The notes below the pieces were generated by a model that saw only the letters and a list, made by a program, of their open reading frames with translations, was not told the DNA's origin and did not search any database. A stretch of 64,000 nucleotides of DNA from assembly GCA_037974665.1 (NCBI GenBank), contig CM075769.1, positions 80,419,190-80,483,189 on the forward strand, given 5' to 3'. The DNA is from Ehretia macrophylla (Eukaryota > Streptophyta > Magnoliopsida > Boraginales > Ehretiaceae). How positions within the stretch are numbered: the stretch's first letter is position 1; every line of letters starts with the position of its first letter. Positions 1-11,427 of the stretch are shown one piece after another. The position numbers and the translations under genes are program-made.

Positions 1-953
1 GCTGGCCCTAGTACCCGTACTACTAATAGGAGCAGTGAACCTCAAGAGACCGGGGATGCCTATCAGACTAATCCCGGTATAGCTATGTTTAATATGATGG
101 AAAATGCCATTGATCATGTATCACGTGTGATGGAGCGTCAGGATGCTCATGAAGCCAACAACAACAACATCAACAACAGGAATGAGGGTAACCATGGGAG
201 ACATAGCAGAACGAGGGAATTCCTAGACTTTCTCCCGTCTAAATTCTACGGGGAAGCTGATGATGAGAAAGCAGAGGCTTGGCTGTCCAAGATTGAGAAG
301 ATTTTCAGGCCACTTGATTATACAGATGAAGAGAAAGTGGAGTTTGCTGTATTTTTGTTGCACGGGAATGCCGAGCATTGGTGGCACACTGTAGAGGCAC
401 TGTGGGAGACTGATCAGACACCTCGCTTGTGGGGTAATTTCGTTAAGGCATTTAGGAGAAATATGTACCTGCAGTTTCCAAGTAGAGGCGGATCGAGGAG
501 TTCATGCACTTGACCAAGGGTAATATGACGGTGGCCCAGTACGAGGCTCGTTTTGATCGACTGTCCCGTTATGCTCAATATATGGTTTGTACTCCGGAGG
601 TGAGAATGTGGAAATTTACTATTGGATTGAGGCAAGAGATTCAGGACCAGTTGGCTTCTCATGACTTTGATACCTATTCTGCTCTCTTTGCTGCTGCCTC
701 TCGAGTGGAGAAGAGGAAACCAGATGGAGCCGGTTCGAGTCAGCCAAACAAGAAACCATACCAGCCTCCAGGTCAGCAGACGAAATTCCAGAGTCAGGGT
801 CGTAATCAGGGCAAGAGCCAGAATAGACCAGGGAATAACCGTGGCCCGACGAAAGTGCCATCAGCCTCTTCTGCCCGCGAATCCACAGGTAGTTCACCGG
901 CTACTCAGTCCGTCAGTTGTTCTTATTGTGACAGGAAGGGGCATAACGAATCC
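1..953 (+). pseudogene. gag: Broken gag gene of a Ty3/gypsy retrotransposon (chromovirus-like)
   Basis: The reading frame is already open at base 1, so the true start lies outside the window; the first in-frame ATG is at 85. The protein has an Asn-rich linker, then a retrotransposon gag core with the typical patterns FLPSKFYG, AWLSKIEKIF and NAEHWW, then a basic Gln/Asn/Gly-rich tail and the start of a CCHC zinc knuckle (Cys codons at 918 and 927, His at 942). Gag forms the particle that packages element RNA. The gene is dead: a one-base frameshift lies near 451-462, a TAG follows in the new frame at 483-485, and the last zinc-knuckle Cys is missing because 5S spacer DNA begins at about 947. 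No protease, RT or integrase follows. The family (Tekay/Del-like chromovirus) is inferred from the look of the gag; Ty3/gypsy itself is fairly safe. Confidence 0.85.
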
Positions 954-966
954 CATGGAACATTGG
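947..966 (+). repeat. 20-bp stray piece of 5S spacer at the gag/array junction
   Basis: These 20 bases are identical to spacer bases 1059-1078 of the first unit. They sit between the gag and a 3' piece of a 5S gene, an order that does not exist in a normal unit. The first 7 bases (CGAATCC) also fit the gag reading frame, so the gag/spacer join is at a microhomology. Confidence 0.75.
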
Positions 967-994
967 CCCCTGGGAAGTCCTCGTGTTGCACCCC
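967..994 (+). pseudogene. 3' fragment of a 5S rRNA gene (nt 92-119)
   Basis: Twenty-eight bases match consensus nt 92-119 exactly, followed by a normal downstream T-rich spacer start. It lacks box A, the intermediate element and most of box C, so it cannot be transcribed from internal promoters. It is the truncated first unit of the array. Confidence 0.85.
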
Positions 995-1552
995 TTTTTC
1001 AATTTTATTTGCCCTGGTTAGGGTTACCTAGATACTTTATCCACCAAATCTCTATTATCGAATCCCATGGAACATTGGGCAAGACAACTTCGCTTCACAT
1101 AGAGGTCGGGCCTGCAAACCGAGGGCGTAGGGTTTGTGACCAGGTCTCCGTCGCTCCGGTGCCCATAACTTTTGATCCGTAAGGATTTACGCAGCGCACA
1201 ACATACCGTTGCAAAGCTCTCTGAGAGCTCTACGACAGAGGCAGCCGGCTTGCTTGCTGTGCCGGTTTTTGGAGCCCAAAATCGAACGTTTTCATCAGTT
1301 TCAGGCCAAATTTCTTCTTTTGCTCTGTTTTTCCGTCCCGGATCGTACGCCGTAAGCTGTTAAAAGGACAACAACCTGACTCGCGGGATATCAGAGGGCC
1401 CAACAACGTGTCGATATCACGTCTTGCGAGTATGCTGCTTTGTTGAAGCGGATGGGTTGTCGTTAAGCCCATTAGGCCTTTTGAATGGGCCATCTCTCTA
1501 GACTGGTACTGTAAATCGTTAACACATTTAGGAATTGTGCCCTCAAGATGAC

Positions 1553-1671
1553 GGGTTCGATCATACCAGCACTAATGCACCGGATCCCATCAGAACTCCG
1601 AAGTTAAGTGTGCTTGGGCGAGAGTAGTACTAGGACGGGTAACCCCCTGGGAAGTACTCGTGTTGCACCCC
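1553..1671 (+). rRNA. 5S: 5S rRNA gene, copy 1
   Basis: First full-length copy. 5S rRNA is the small RNA of the large ribosomal subunit, made by Pol III from internal box A, intermediate element and box C. Changes from the array consensus: G5T, C57T (box A), T84C and G89A (box C), C104A. G5T breaks a helix I pair. Upstream TATA-like element is altered (ACATTTAGG). Confidence 0.92.
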
Positions 1672-2229
1672 CTTTTCAATTTTTTTTGCCCTGGTTAGGG
1701 TTGCCAAGATACTTTATCCACCAAATCTCTATTACCGAATCCCACGGAACATTGGGCAAGAAAAATTCGCTTCACGTAGAGGTCGGGCCCGCAAACTGAG
1801 GGCGTAGAGTTTGTGACCAGGTCTCCGTCGCTCCGGTGCCCATAACTTTTGATCCATAAGGAGTTACGCGGCGCACAGCATACCGTTGCAAAGCTCTCTG
1901 AGAGCTCTACGACGTATGCAGCCAGCTTGCTCGCTGTGCCCATTTTTGGAGCCCAAAATCGAACGTTTTTATCAGTTTCAGGCCATTTTTGTTCTTTTGC
2001 TCTATTTTTTCGTCCCGGATCGTACGTCGTAAGCTGTTAAAAGGACGACAACCTGACTCGTGGGACATCAGAGGGCCCTACAACGTGTCGATATCACGTC
2101 CTACGAGGATGATGCGTTATTGAAGCGGATGGGTTGTCGTTAAGCCCATTGGGCCTTTTGAATGGGCCATCTCTTTAGGCTAGGACTGTGAACCGTTAAC
2201 ACATATAGGAATTGTGCCCTCAACATGAC

Positions 2230-2348
2230 GGGTGCGATCATACCAGCACTAATACACCGGATCCCATCAGAACTCTGAAGTTAAACGTGCTTGGACGAGA
2301 GAAGTCCTGGGACGGGTGACCCCCTGGGAAGTACTCGGGTTGCACCCC
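2230..2348 (+). rRNA. 5S: 5S rRNA gene, copy 2 (diverged)
   Basis: Full length, but about ten changes: G25A, C47T, G56A, G66A, T73A, A77C, A80G, T84C, C104A, T109G. Both box A and the start of box C are hit, so this copy is probably a pseudogene. Confidence 0.87.
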
Positions 2349-2906
2349 CTTTTCAATTTTTTTTGCCCTGGTTAGGGTTGCCAAGATACTTTATCCACCA
2401 AATCTCTATTACCGAATCCCACGGAACATTGGGCAAGAAAAATTCGCTTCACGTAGAGGTCGGGCCCGCAAACTGAGGGCGTAGGGTTTGTGACCAGGTC
2501 TCCGTCGCTCCGGTGCCCATAACTTTTGATCTGTAAGGAGTTACGCGGCGCACAGCATACCGTTGCAAAGCTCTCTGAGATCTCTACGACGTAGGCAGCC
2601 AGCTTGTTCGCTGTGCCGATTTTTGGAGCCCAAAATCGAACGTTTTTATCAATTTCAGGCCATTTTTGTTCTTTTGATCTGTTTTTTCGTCCCGGATCGT
2701 ACGTCGTAAGCTGTTAAAAGGACGACAACCTGACTCGTGGGACATCAGAGGGCCCTACAACGTGTCGATATCACGTCCTACGAGGATGATGCGTTATTGA
2801 AGCGGATGGGTTGTCGTTAAGCCCATTGGGCCTTTTGAATGGGCCATCTCTTTAGGCTAGGACTGTGAACCGTTAACACATATAGGAATTGTGCCCTCAA
2901 CATGAC

Positions 2907-3025
2907 GGGTGCGATCATACCAGCACTAATGCACCGGATCCTATCAGAACTCCGAAGTTAAGCGTGCTTGGGCGAGAGTAGTACTAGGATGGGTGACCCC
3001 CTGGGAAGTCCTTGTGTTGCACCTC
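2907..3025 (+). rRNA. 5S: 5S rRNA gene, copy 3
   Basis: Changes C36T, C107T and C118T; all three promoter boxes match the consensus. C118T turns the G1-C118 pair into a wobble pair. The spacer just after it has lost the bases between CCTGGT and TGCCAAG. Confidence 0.93.
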
Positions 3026-3573
3026 CTTTTCAATTTTTTTTGCCCTGGTGCCAAGATACTTTATCCACCAAATCTCTATTACTGAATCCCACGGAACATT
3101 GGGCAAGACAACTTCGCTTCACGTAGAGGCCGGGCCCGCAAACCGAGGGCGTAGGGTTTGTGACATGGTCTCCGTCACTCCGGTGCCAATAACTTTTGAT
3201 CCGTAAGGAGTTACGTGGTGCACATCATACCGTTGCAAAGCTCTCTGAGAGCTCTACGACGTGGGCAGCGATCTTGCTCGTTGTACCTATATTTGGAGCC
3301 CAAAATCGAACGTTTTCTCCAGTTTCAGTCCACTTTTCTTCTTTTGCTCTATTTTTCCGTCCCGGATCGTATGTCGTGAGCTATTAAAAGGACGACAACC
3401 TGACTCGCGGGACATCGGAGGGCCCTACAACCTGTCGATATCAAGTCTTGCGAGGATGCTGTGTTGTTGAAGCGGATGGGTTGTCGTTAAGCCCATTGGG
3501 CCTTTTGAATGGGCCATCTCTCTAGGCTGGGACTGTGAACCGTTAACACATATAGGAATTATGTCCTTAACAC

Positions 3574-3892
3574 GACCGGGGCAGCGAGCTTGCTCATTGT
3601 ACCAATTTTTGGAGCCCAAAATCGAACGTTTTCATCAGTTTCAGTACACTTTTCTTCTTTTGCCCTGTTTTTCCGTCCCGGATCACACGTCGTGAGTTGT
3701 TAAAAGGACGACAACCTGACTCGCGGGACATCAGAGGGCCCGACAACGTCTCAATATCACGTCTTGCGAGGATGCTGCGTTGTTGAAGCTGATGGGTTGT
3801 CGTTAACCCCATTGGGCCTTTTGAATGGGCCATCTCTCTAGGCTGGGACAGTGAACCATTAACACATATAGGAATTGTGCCCTCAACATGAT
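3574..3892 (+). repeat. Gene-less 5S unit: spacer joined to upstream 5S promoter
   Basis: The upstream 5S elements (TTAACACATATAGGAATT) end at about 3576, where a 5S gene should begin; instead the sequence jumps to the mid-spacer motif GGGGCAGCGAGCTTGCTC. About 368 bp, including the whole gene, is missing compared with two full units. Both deletion ends in intact units carry GACGGG, so slippage or unequal exchange at that hexamer would explain the loss. Confidence 0.88.
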
Positions 3893-4011
3893 CGGTGCGA
3901 TCATACCAGCACTAATGCACCGGATCCCATCAGAACTCCGAAGTTAAGCGTGCTTGGGCAAGAGTAGTGCTAGGATGGGTTACCCCATAGGAAGTCCTCA
4001 TGTTGCACACC
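3893..4011 (+). rRNA. 5S: 5S rRNA gene, copy 4 (diverged)
   Basis: Changes G1C, G68A, A77G, G89T, C95A, G97A, G108A, C117A. G1C and C117A weaken helix I, and box C carries three changes. It follows the gene-less unit. Confidence 0.88.
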
Positions 4012-4568
4012 CTTTTCAATTTTTTTGCCCTGGTTAGGGTTGCCAAGATACTTTATCCACCAAATCTCTATTACCCAATGCCACGGAACATTGGTTAAGA
4101 CAACTTCGCTTCACGTAGAGGCCGGGCCCTGAAACCGAGGACGTACGGTTTGTGACCAGGTCTCCGTCGCTCCGGTGCCCATAACTTTTGATCCGTAAGG
4201 AGTTACGCAGAGCACAGCATACCGTTGCAAAGCTCTCTGCGAGCTCTACGACGGGGGCAGTGACCTTGCTCATTGTGCCCGATTTGGGAGCCCAAAATCA
4301 AACGTTTTCATCTGTTTCAGGCCACTTTTCTTCTATTGCCCTGTTTTTTCGTCCCGGATCGTACGTCGTGAGCTGTTAAAAGGACGACAACCTGACTCGT
4401 GGTACATCATAGGGTCCTACAATGTGTCGATATCACGTCTTGCGAGGATGCTGCGTTGTTTAAGCGGATGGGTTGTCGTTAAGCCCATTCGGCCTTTTGA
4501 ATGGGCCATCTCTCTAGGCTGGCAATGTGAACCGTTAACACATATAGGAATTGTGCCGTCAACATGAC

Positions 4569-4687
4569 GGGTGCGATCATACCAGCACTAATGAACCGGA
4601 TCCCATCAAAACTCCGTAGTTAAGCGTGCTTGGGCGAGAGTAGTACTAGGATGGGTGACCCCCTGGGAAGTCCTCGGGTTGCACCCC
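4569..4687 (+). rRNA. 5S: 5S rRNA gene, copy 5
   Basis: Changes C26A, G41A, A49T, T109G; box A core and box C match the consensus. Confidence 0.92.
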
Positions 4688-5244
4688 CTTTTCAATTTTT
4701 TTTTCCCTGGTAAGGGTTGACAAGATACTTTATGCACCAAATCTCTATTATCGAATCCCACGGAACATTGGGCAAGACAACTTCGCTTCACGTAGAGGCT
4801 GAGCCGCAAACCGAGGGCGTAGGGTTTGTGACCAGGTCTTCGTCGCTCCGGTGTCCATAACTTTTGATCCGTAAGGAGTTACGCGGTGCACAGCATACCG
4901 TTGCAAAGCTTTCTGAGAGCTCTACGACGGGGGCAGCTAGGTTGCTCGATGTGCCCGTTTTTGGAGCCCTAAATCGAACGTTTTCATCAGTTTTTGGCCA
5001 CTTTTGTTCTTTTGCTCAATTTTTTCATCCCGAATCGTACGTCGTGAGCTGTTAAAAGGATGACAACCTGACTCGCGGGACATCAAAGGGCCCTACAACG
5101 TGTCGATATCACATCTTGCGAGGATGCTGCGTTGTTGAAGTGACTAGGTTATCGTTAATCCCATTAGGCCTTTTGAATGGGCCATCTCTCTGGGCTGGGA
5201 CAATGAACCGTTAACACTTATAGGAATTGTGCCCTCAACATGAC

Positions 5245-5363
5245 GGGTGCGATCATACCAGTACTAATGCACCGGATCCCATCAGAACTCCGAAGTTAAG
5301 CGTGCTTGGGTGATAGTAGTACTATGATGGGTGACCCCCTGGGAAGTCCTCGTGTTGCATCCC
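5245..5363 (+). rRNA. 5S: 5S rRNA gene, copy 6
   Basis: Changes C18T, C67T, G70T, G81T, C116T. The 3' end reads GCATCCC, the other common plant form, but the 5' end keeps G3, leaving a G-U wobble in helix I. Confidence 0.91.
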
Positions 5364-5921
5364 CTTTTCAATTTTTTTTGCCCTGGTTAGGGTTGCCAAG
5401 ATACTTTATCCACCAAGTCCCTATTACCAAATCCCACGGAACATTGGGCAAGACAACTTCGCTTCACGTAGAGGCCGGGCCCGCAAACCGAGGGCTTAGG
5501 GTTTGTGACCAGGTCTCCGTCGCTCCGATGCCCATAACTTTTGATCCGTAAGGAGTTACGCAGCGCCCAGCATACCGTTGTAAATCTCTCTGAGACCTCT
5601 ACGACGGGGGCAGTGAGCTTGCTTGCTGTGACCATTTTTGGAGCCCAAAATCGAATCTTTTTATCAGTTTCAGGCCACTTTTCTTCTTTTGATCTGTTTT
5701 TCCGTCCCGGATCGTACGTCATGAGGAGTAAAAAGGACGACAACCTGACTAGCGGGACATCAGAGGGCCCTACAATGTGTCGATATCATGTCTTGCGAGA
5801 ATGCTGCGTTGTTGAAGCGCACGAGTTGTCGTTAAGCCAATTGGGCCTTTTGAAAGGGCCATCTCTCTAGGCTGGGACTGTGAACCGTTAACACATATAG
5901 GAATTGTGCCCTCAACATGAC

Positions 5922-6040
5922 GGGTGTGAACATACCAGCACTAATGCACCGGATCCCATCAGAACTCCGAAGTTAAGCGTGCTTGGGCGAGAGTAGTACT
6001 AGGAAGGGTTACCCCCTGGGAAGTCCTCGTGGTGCACCCC
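5922..6040 (+). rRNA. 5S: 5S rRNA gene, copy 7
   Basis: Changes C6T (CpG), T9A, T84A, G89T, T111G. Two changes fall in box C. Confidence 0.9.
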
Positions 6041-6574
6041 ATTTTCAATTTTTTTTGCCCTGGTTAGGGTTGCCAAGATACTTTATCCACCAAATCCCTA
6101 TTATCGAATCCCATGGAACATTGGGCAGACAACTTCGCTTCACGTAGAGGCCGGGCCCGCAAACCGAGGGCGTACGGTTTGTGACCAGGTCTCCTTCGCT
6201 CCGGTGCCCATATCTTTTGATCCGTAAGGAGTTACGCAGCGCACAGCATACCATTGCAAAGCTCTCTAAGAGCTCTACGACAGGGGCAGTGAGATTGCTC
6301 ACTGTGCTCGTTTTTGGAGCCCAAAATCGAACGTTTTCATCAGTTTCATGCCACTTTTCTTCTTTTGCTCGGTTTTTCAGTCCCGGATCGTACATCGTGA
6401 GCTGTTAAAAGGACGACAACCTGACTCGCGGGACATCAGATTGCCCTACAACGTGTCGATATCACATCTTACGAGGATGCTGCGTTAAGCCCATTGGGCC
6501 TTTTGAATGGGCCATCTCTCTAGGCTGGCTCTGTGAACCGTTAACACATATAGGAATTGTGCCTTCAACATGAC

Positions 6575-6693
6575 GGGTGCGATAATACCAGCACTAATGC
6601 ACCGGATCCCATCAGAACTCCGCAGTTGAGCATGCTTGGGCGAGAGTAGTACTAGGATGGGTGACCCCCAGGGAAGTCCTTGTGTTGCACCCC
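6575..6693 (+). rRNA. 5S: 5S rRNA gene, copy 8
   Basis: Changes C10A, A49C, A54G, G58A, T96A, C107T. Box A carries A54G and G58A. The preceding spacer is about 24 bp short. Confidence 0.89.
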
Positions 6694-7249
6694 TTTTCAA
6701 TTTTTTTTGCCCTGGTTAGGGTTGCCAAGATACTTTATCAACCAAATCTCTATTACCGAATCCCACGGAACATTGGGCAAGACAACTTTGCTTTACGAAG
6801 AGGCCGAGCCTGCAAACTGAGGGCGTAGGGTTTGTGACCAGTTCTCCGTCGTTTCGATGCCCATAACTTTTGATCCATAAGGAGTTACGCAGCGCACAGC
6901 ATACCGTTGCAAAGCACTCTGAGAGCTCTACGACAGGGGCAGCAAGCATGCTTGCTGTGCCCTTTTTGGAGCCTAAAATTGAACGTTTTCATATGTTTCA
7001 GGCCACTTTACTTCTTTTGCTCTGTTTTTCCGTCCCGGATCGTACGTCGTGAGTCGTTAAAAGGGCGACAACCTGACTCACGGCACATCAGAGGGCCCTA
7101 TAACGTGTCGATATAACGTCTTGCAAGGATGCTACGTTGTTGAAGCGGATGGGTTGTCGTTAAGCCCATTAGGCCTTTTGAATGGGCCATTTCTCTAGGT
7201 TGGGACTGTGAACCGGTAACACAAATTGGAATTATGCCCTTAACATGAC

Positions 7250-7367
7250 GGGTGCGATCATACCAGCACCAAGCTTCGGATCCCGTCAGAACTCCGAAGT
7301 TAAGCATGCTTGGGCGAGAGTAGTACTAGGATGGTTGACCCCCTGGGACGTCCTCGTGTTGCACCCC
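7250..7367 (+). rRNA. 5S: 5S rRNA gene, copy 9 (118 nt, altered 5' domain)
   Basis: The block covering nt 18-30 is replaced by a version with a HindIII-like AAGCTT and one base fewer. Other changes: A37G, G58A, G87T, A101C. Upstream the TATA-like element is degraded to ACAAATTGG. Probable pseudogene. Confidence 0.86.
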
Positions 7368-7926
7368 ATTTTCAATTTTTTTTGCCCTGGTTAGGGTTGC
7401 CAAGTTACTTTATCCACCAAATCTCTATTACCCAATCCCACGGAACATTAGGCAAGACAACTTCGCTTCACGTAGAGGCCGGGCCCACAAACCGAGGGCG
7501 TAGGGTTTGTGACCAGGTCTTTGTCGCTCCGGTGCCCATTACTTTTGATCCCTAAGGAGTTACGCGGCGCACAGCATACTGTTGCGAAGCTCTCTAAGAT
7601 CTCTACGACGGTGGCAGGCAGCATGCTCGCTGTGCCCATTTTCGGAGCCCAAAATCGTACGTTTTCACCAGTTTCAGGCCACTTTTCATCTTTTCCTCTG
7701 TTTTTCCGTCCCGAATCTTACGTCGTGAGCTATTAAAAGGAAGACAACCTGACTCGCAGGACATCAGAGGGCCTTACAATGTTTTTGATATAACGTCTTG
7801 CGAGGATGCTGCGTTGTTGAAGCAGATGGTTTGTCGTTAAGCCGATTGGGCCTTTTGAATGGGCCATCTCTCTAGGCTGGGACTGTGAACTGTTAACACA
7901 TTTAGGAATTGTGCCCTCAACATGAC

Positions 7927-8045
7927 GGGTGCGATCATACCAGCACTAATGCACCGGATCCCATCAGAACTCCAAAGTTAAGCGTGCTTGGGCGAGAGTA
8001 GCACTAGGATGGGTGACGCACTGGGAAGTACTCGTGTTGCACCTC
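7927..8045 (+). rRNA. 5S: 5S rRNA gene, copy 10
   Basis: Changes G48A, T76C, C92G, C94A, C104A, C118T. First gene of a six-unit block repeated at 11986: copy 16 shares T76C, C92G, C94A, C104A and C118T. The TATA-like element is ACATTTAGG. Confidence 0.9.
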
Positions 8046-8603
8046 CTTTTCAATTTTTTTTGCCCCGGTTAGGGTTGCCAAGATAATTTATCCACCAAAT
8101 CTCTATTACCAAATCCCACTGAACATTGGGCAAGACAACTTCGCTTCACGTAGAGGCTGGGCCCGCAAACCGAGCGCGTAGTGTTTGTGACCAGGTCTTC
8201 GTCGCTCCAATGCCCATAACTTTTGAGCCGTAAGGAGTTACGAAGCGCACATCATACCGTTCCAAAGCACTCTGAGAGCTGAACGACAGGGGCAGCCAGC
8301 TTGCTCGCTATGCCCATTTTTGGAGCACAAACTTTAACGTTTTCATCTGTTTCAGGCGACTTTTCTTCTTTTGCCCTGTTTTTCCATCCCGGATCGTACG
8401 TCATGAGCTGTTAAAAGGACGACAAACTGACTCGCGAGACATCAGATTGCCCTACAACGTGTCGATATCAGATCTTCCGAGGATGCTGCGTTGTTGAAGC
8501 GGATGGGTTGTCGTTAAGCCCATTGGGCCTTTTGAATGGGCCATCCCTCTAGGCTGCGACTGTGAACCGTTAACACATATAGGAATTGTGCCCTCAAGAT
8601 GAC

Positions 8604-8722
8604 GGGTGCGATCATACCAGCACTAATGCACCAGATCCCATCAGAACTCCGAAGTTAATCGTGCTTGGGCGAGAGTAGTACTAGGAAGGGTGACCCCATG
8701 GGAAGTCCTCGTGTTGCACCCC
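8604..8722 (+). rRNA. 5S: 5S rRNA gene, copy 11
   Basis: Changes G30A, G56T, T84A, C95A, all shared with copy 17 one block later. Confidence 0.91.
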
Positions 8723-9278
8723 CTTTTCAATTTTTTTGCCCTGGTTAGGGTTGCCAAAATAATTGTTCCACCAAACCTCTATTACTGAATCCCACGGAAC
8801 ATTGGGCAAGACAACTTCACTTCACGTAGAGGCCGGGCCCGCAAAGCGAGGGCGTAAGTTTTGTGACAGGTCTCCGTCCCTCCAGTGCCCATAACTTTTG
8901 ATCTATAAGGAGTTACGCGGCGCAGAGCACACCGTTGTAAATCTCTCTGAGAGCTCTACGACGGGGGCAGCCAGCTTGCTTGCTATGCTCATTTTTGTAG
9001 CCCAAAATCGAACGTTTTCATCAGTTTCAAGCCACTTTTCTTCTTTTGCCCTATTTTTCTGTCCCGGATCGTATGTCGTGAGCTGTTAAAAGGATGACAA
9101 CCTGACTCGCTGTACATCAGAGGGCCCTACAACATGTCGATATCACATCTTGCGAGGATGCTGCGTTGTTGAAGCGGATGGGTTGTTGTTAAGCCCATTG
9201 GGCCTTTTGAATGGGCCATCTCTCTAGGCTGGCTCTATGAACCGTTAACACATATAGGAATTGTGTCCTCAACATGAC

Positions 9279-9397
9279 GGGTGCGATCATACCAGCACTA
9301 ATGCACCGGATCCCATCAGAACTCTGCAGTTAAGCTTGCTTGGGAGAGAGTAGTACCAGGATGGGTGACCCCTTGTGAATTCCTCGTGTTGCACCCC
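9279..9397 (+). rRNA. 5S: 5S rRNA gene, copy 12 (diverged)
   Basis: Changes C47T, A49C, G58T, C67A, T79C, C95T, G98T, G102T. C47T, A49C, G98T and G102T recur in copy 18. Confidence 0.89.
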
Positions 9398-9955
9398 CTT
9401 TTCAATTTTTTTTGCCCTGGTTAGGGTTGCCAAGATACTTTATCCACCAAATCTCTATTACCGAATCCCACGGAACATTGGGCAAGACAACTTCGCTTCA
9501 CGAAGAGGCCGGGCCAGCAAACCAAGGGTGTAGGGTTTATGACCAGGTCTCCGTCGCTCCGGTGCCCATGACTTTTGATCCGTAAGGAGTTACGCGGCGC
9601 ACAACATACCGTTGCAAAGCTCTATGAGAGTTCTACGACGATGGCGCCAGCTTGCTCGGTGTGCCCATTTTCGCAGCCCAAAATCGAACGTTTTCATCAG
9701 TTTCAGGCCACTTTTCTTCTTTTCCTCTATTTTTTCATCCCGGATCGTACGTCGTGAGCTGTTAAAAGGACGACAACCTGACTCTCGGGACATCAGAGGG
9801 CCTTACAACATTTTTAATATCACGTCTTGCGAGGATGCTTCGTTGTTGAAGCGGATGGGTTGTCGTTAAGCCTAATGGGCCTTCTGAATAGGCCATCTCT
9901 CCAAGCTGGCACTGTGAACCGTTAACACATAAAGGAATTGTGCCCTCAACATGAC

Positions 9956-10074
9956 GGGTGTGATCATACCAGCACTAATGCACCGGATCCCATCAGAACT
10001 CCGAAGTTAAACGTGCTTGGGCGAGAGTAGTACTAGGATGGGTGACCCCCTGTGAAGTCCTCGTGTAGCACCCC
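9956..10074 (+). rRNA. 5S: 5S rRNA gene, copy 13
   Basis: Changes C6T, G56A, G98T, T112A: the same four as copy 19. The TATA-like element reads ACATAAAGG and the downstream T run is broken (AATTTTTATTG), as in copy 19. Confidence 0.91.
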
Positions 10075-10632
10075 CTTTTCAATTTTTATTGCCCTGGTTA
10101 GGGTTGCCAAGATACTTTATCCACCAAATCTCTATTACCGAATCCCACGGAAAATTGGGCTAGATAACTTCGCTTAACGTAGAGGCCGGGCCCGCAAACC
10201 GAGGGCGTAGGGTTTGTGACCAGGTCTCCGTCGCTTCGGTGCCCATAACTTTTGATCCGTAAGGAGTTACGTGGTGCACAGCATACCGTTGCAAAGCTCT
10301 CTAAGAGCTCTACGACGTAGGCAACCAGGTTGCTCGCTATGCACATTTTTGGAGCCCAAAATCGAATGTTTTCATCAGTTTCAGTCCACTTTTCTTCTTT
10401 TGCTCTGTTTTTCCGTCCCGGATCGTACATCGTGAGCTGTTAAAAGGACGACAACCTGACTCGTGGGACATCAGAGGGCCCTACAACGTGTCGATATCAC
10501 GTCTTGCGAGGATGCTGTGTTGTTGAAGCAGATGGGTTGTCATTAAGCCCATTGGACCTTTTGAATGGGCAATCTCTCTAGGATGGGACTGTGAACCGTT
10601 AACACATAAAGGAATTGTGCCCTCAACAGGAC

Positions 10633-10751
10633 GGGTACGATCATACCTGCAGTAATGCACCGGATCCCATCAGAACTCCGAAGTTAAGCGTGCTTTGGCG
10701 AGAGTAGTACTAGGATGGGTGACCCCCTAGGAAGTCCTCGTGTTGCACCTT
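10633..10751 (+). rRNA. 5S: 5S rRNA gene, copy 14
   Basis: Changes G5A, A16T, C20G, G64T, G97A, C118T, C119T. Box A's 3' end (G64T) and the end of box C are changed. Confidence 0.89.
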
Positions 10752-11308
10752 CTTTTAAATTTTTTTTGCCCCGTTAGAGTTGCCAAGATACTTTATCCAC
10801 CAAATCTCTTTTACCGAATCCCACGGACCATTGGGCAAGACAACTTCGATTAACGTAGAGGCCGGGCCCACAAACTGAGGGTGTAAGGTTTGTGACCAGG
10901 TCTCCGTCACTCCTGTGCCCATAACTTTTGATCCGTAAGGAGTTACGCAGCGCACAGCATACCGTTGCGAAGCTCTCTGAGAGCTCTACGATAGGGGCAA
11001 CCAGCTTGCTCGCTGTGCTCGTTTTTGGAGCCCAAAATTGAACTTTTTCATCAGTTTCATGCCACTTTTCTTCTTTTGCTCTATTTTTCCGTCCCGGATC
11101 GTACGTCGTGAGCTGTTAAAAGGACGACAACCTGACTCGCGGGACATCAGAGGGCCCTACAATGTGTCGATATCACATGTTGCCAGGATGCTGCGTTGTT
11201 GAAGCGGATGGGTTGTCGTTAAGCCCATTGGGCCTTTTGAATGGGCCATCTCTCTAGGCTAGGACTGTGAACCGTTAACACATATAAGAATTGTGCCCTC
11301 AACATGAC

Positions 11309-11427
11309 AGGTGCGATCATACCAGCACTAATGCACCGGATCCCATCAGAACTCCGAAGTCAAGCGTGCTTGGGCGAGAATAGTACTAGGATGGGTGACG
11401 CCCTGTGAAGTACTCGTGTTGCACCCC
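11309..11427 (+). rRNA. 5S: 5S rRNA gene, copy 15
   Basis: Changes G1A, T53C, G72A, C92G, G98T, C104A. T53C in box A recurs in copy 21, its counterpart in the next six-unit block. Confidence 0.9.

Noticed and set aside
661-1182. Overlapping frame of 173 codons in the gag region
   Set aside because: It is an out-of-frame shadow of the gag that crosses into 5S spacer.
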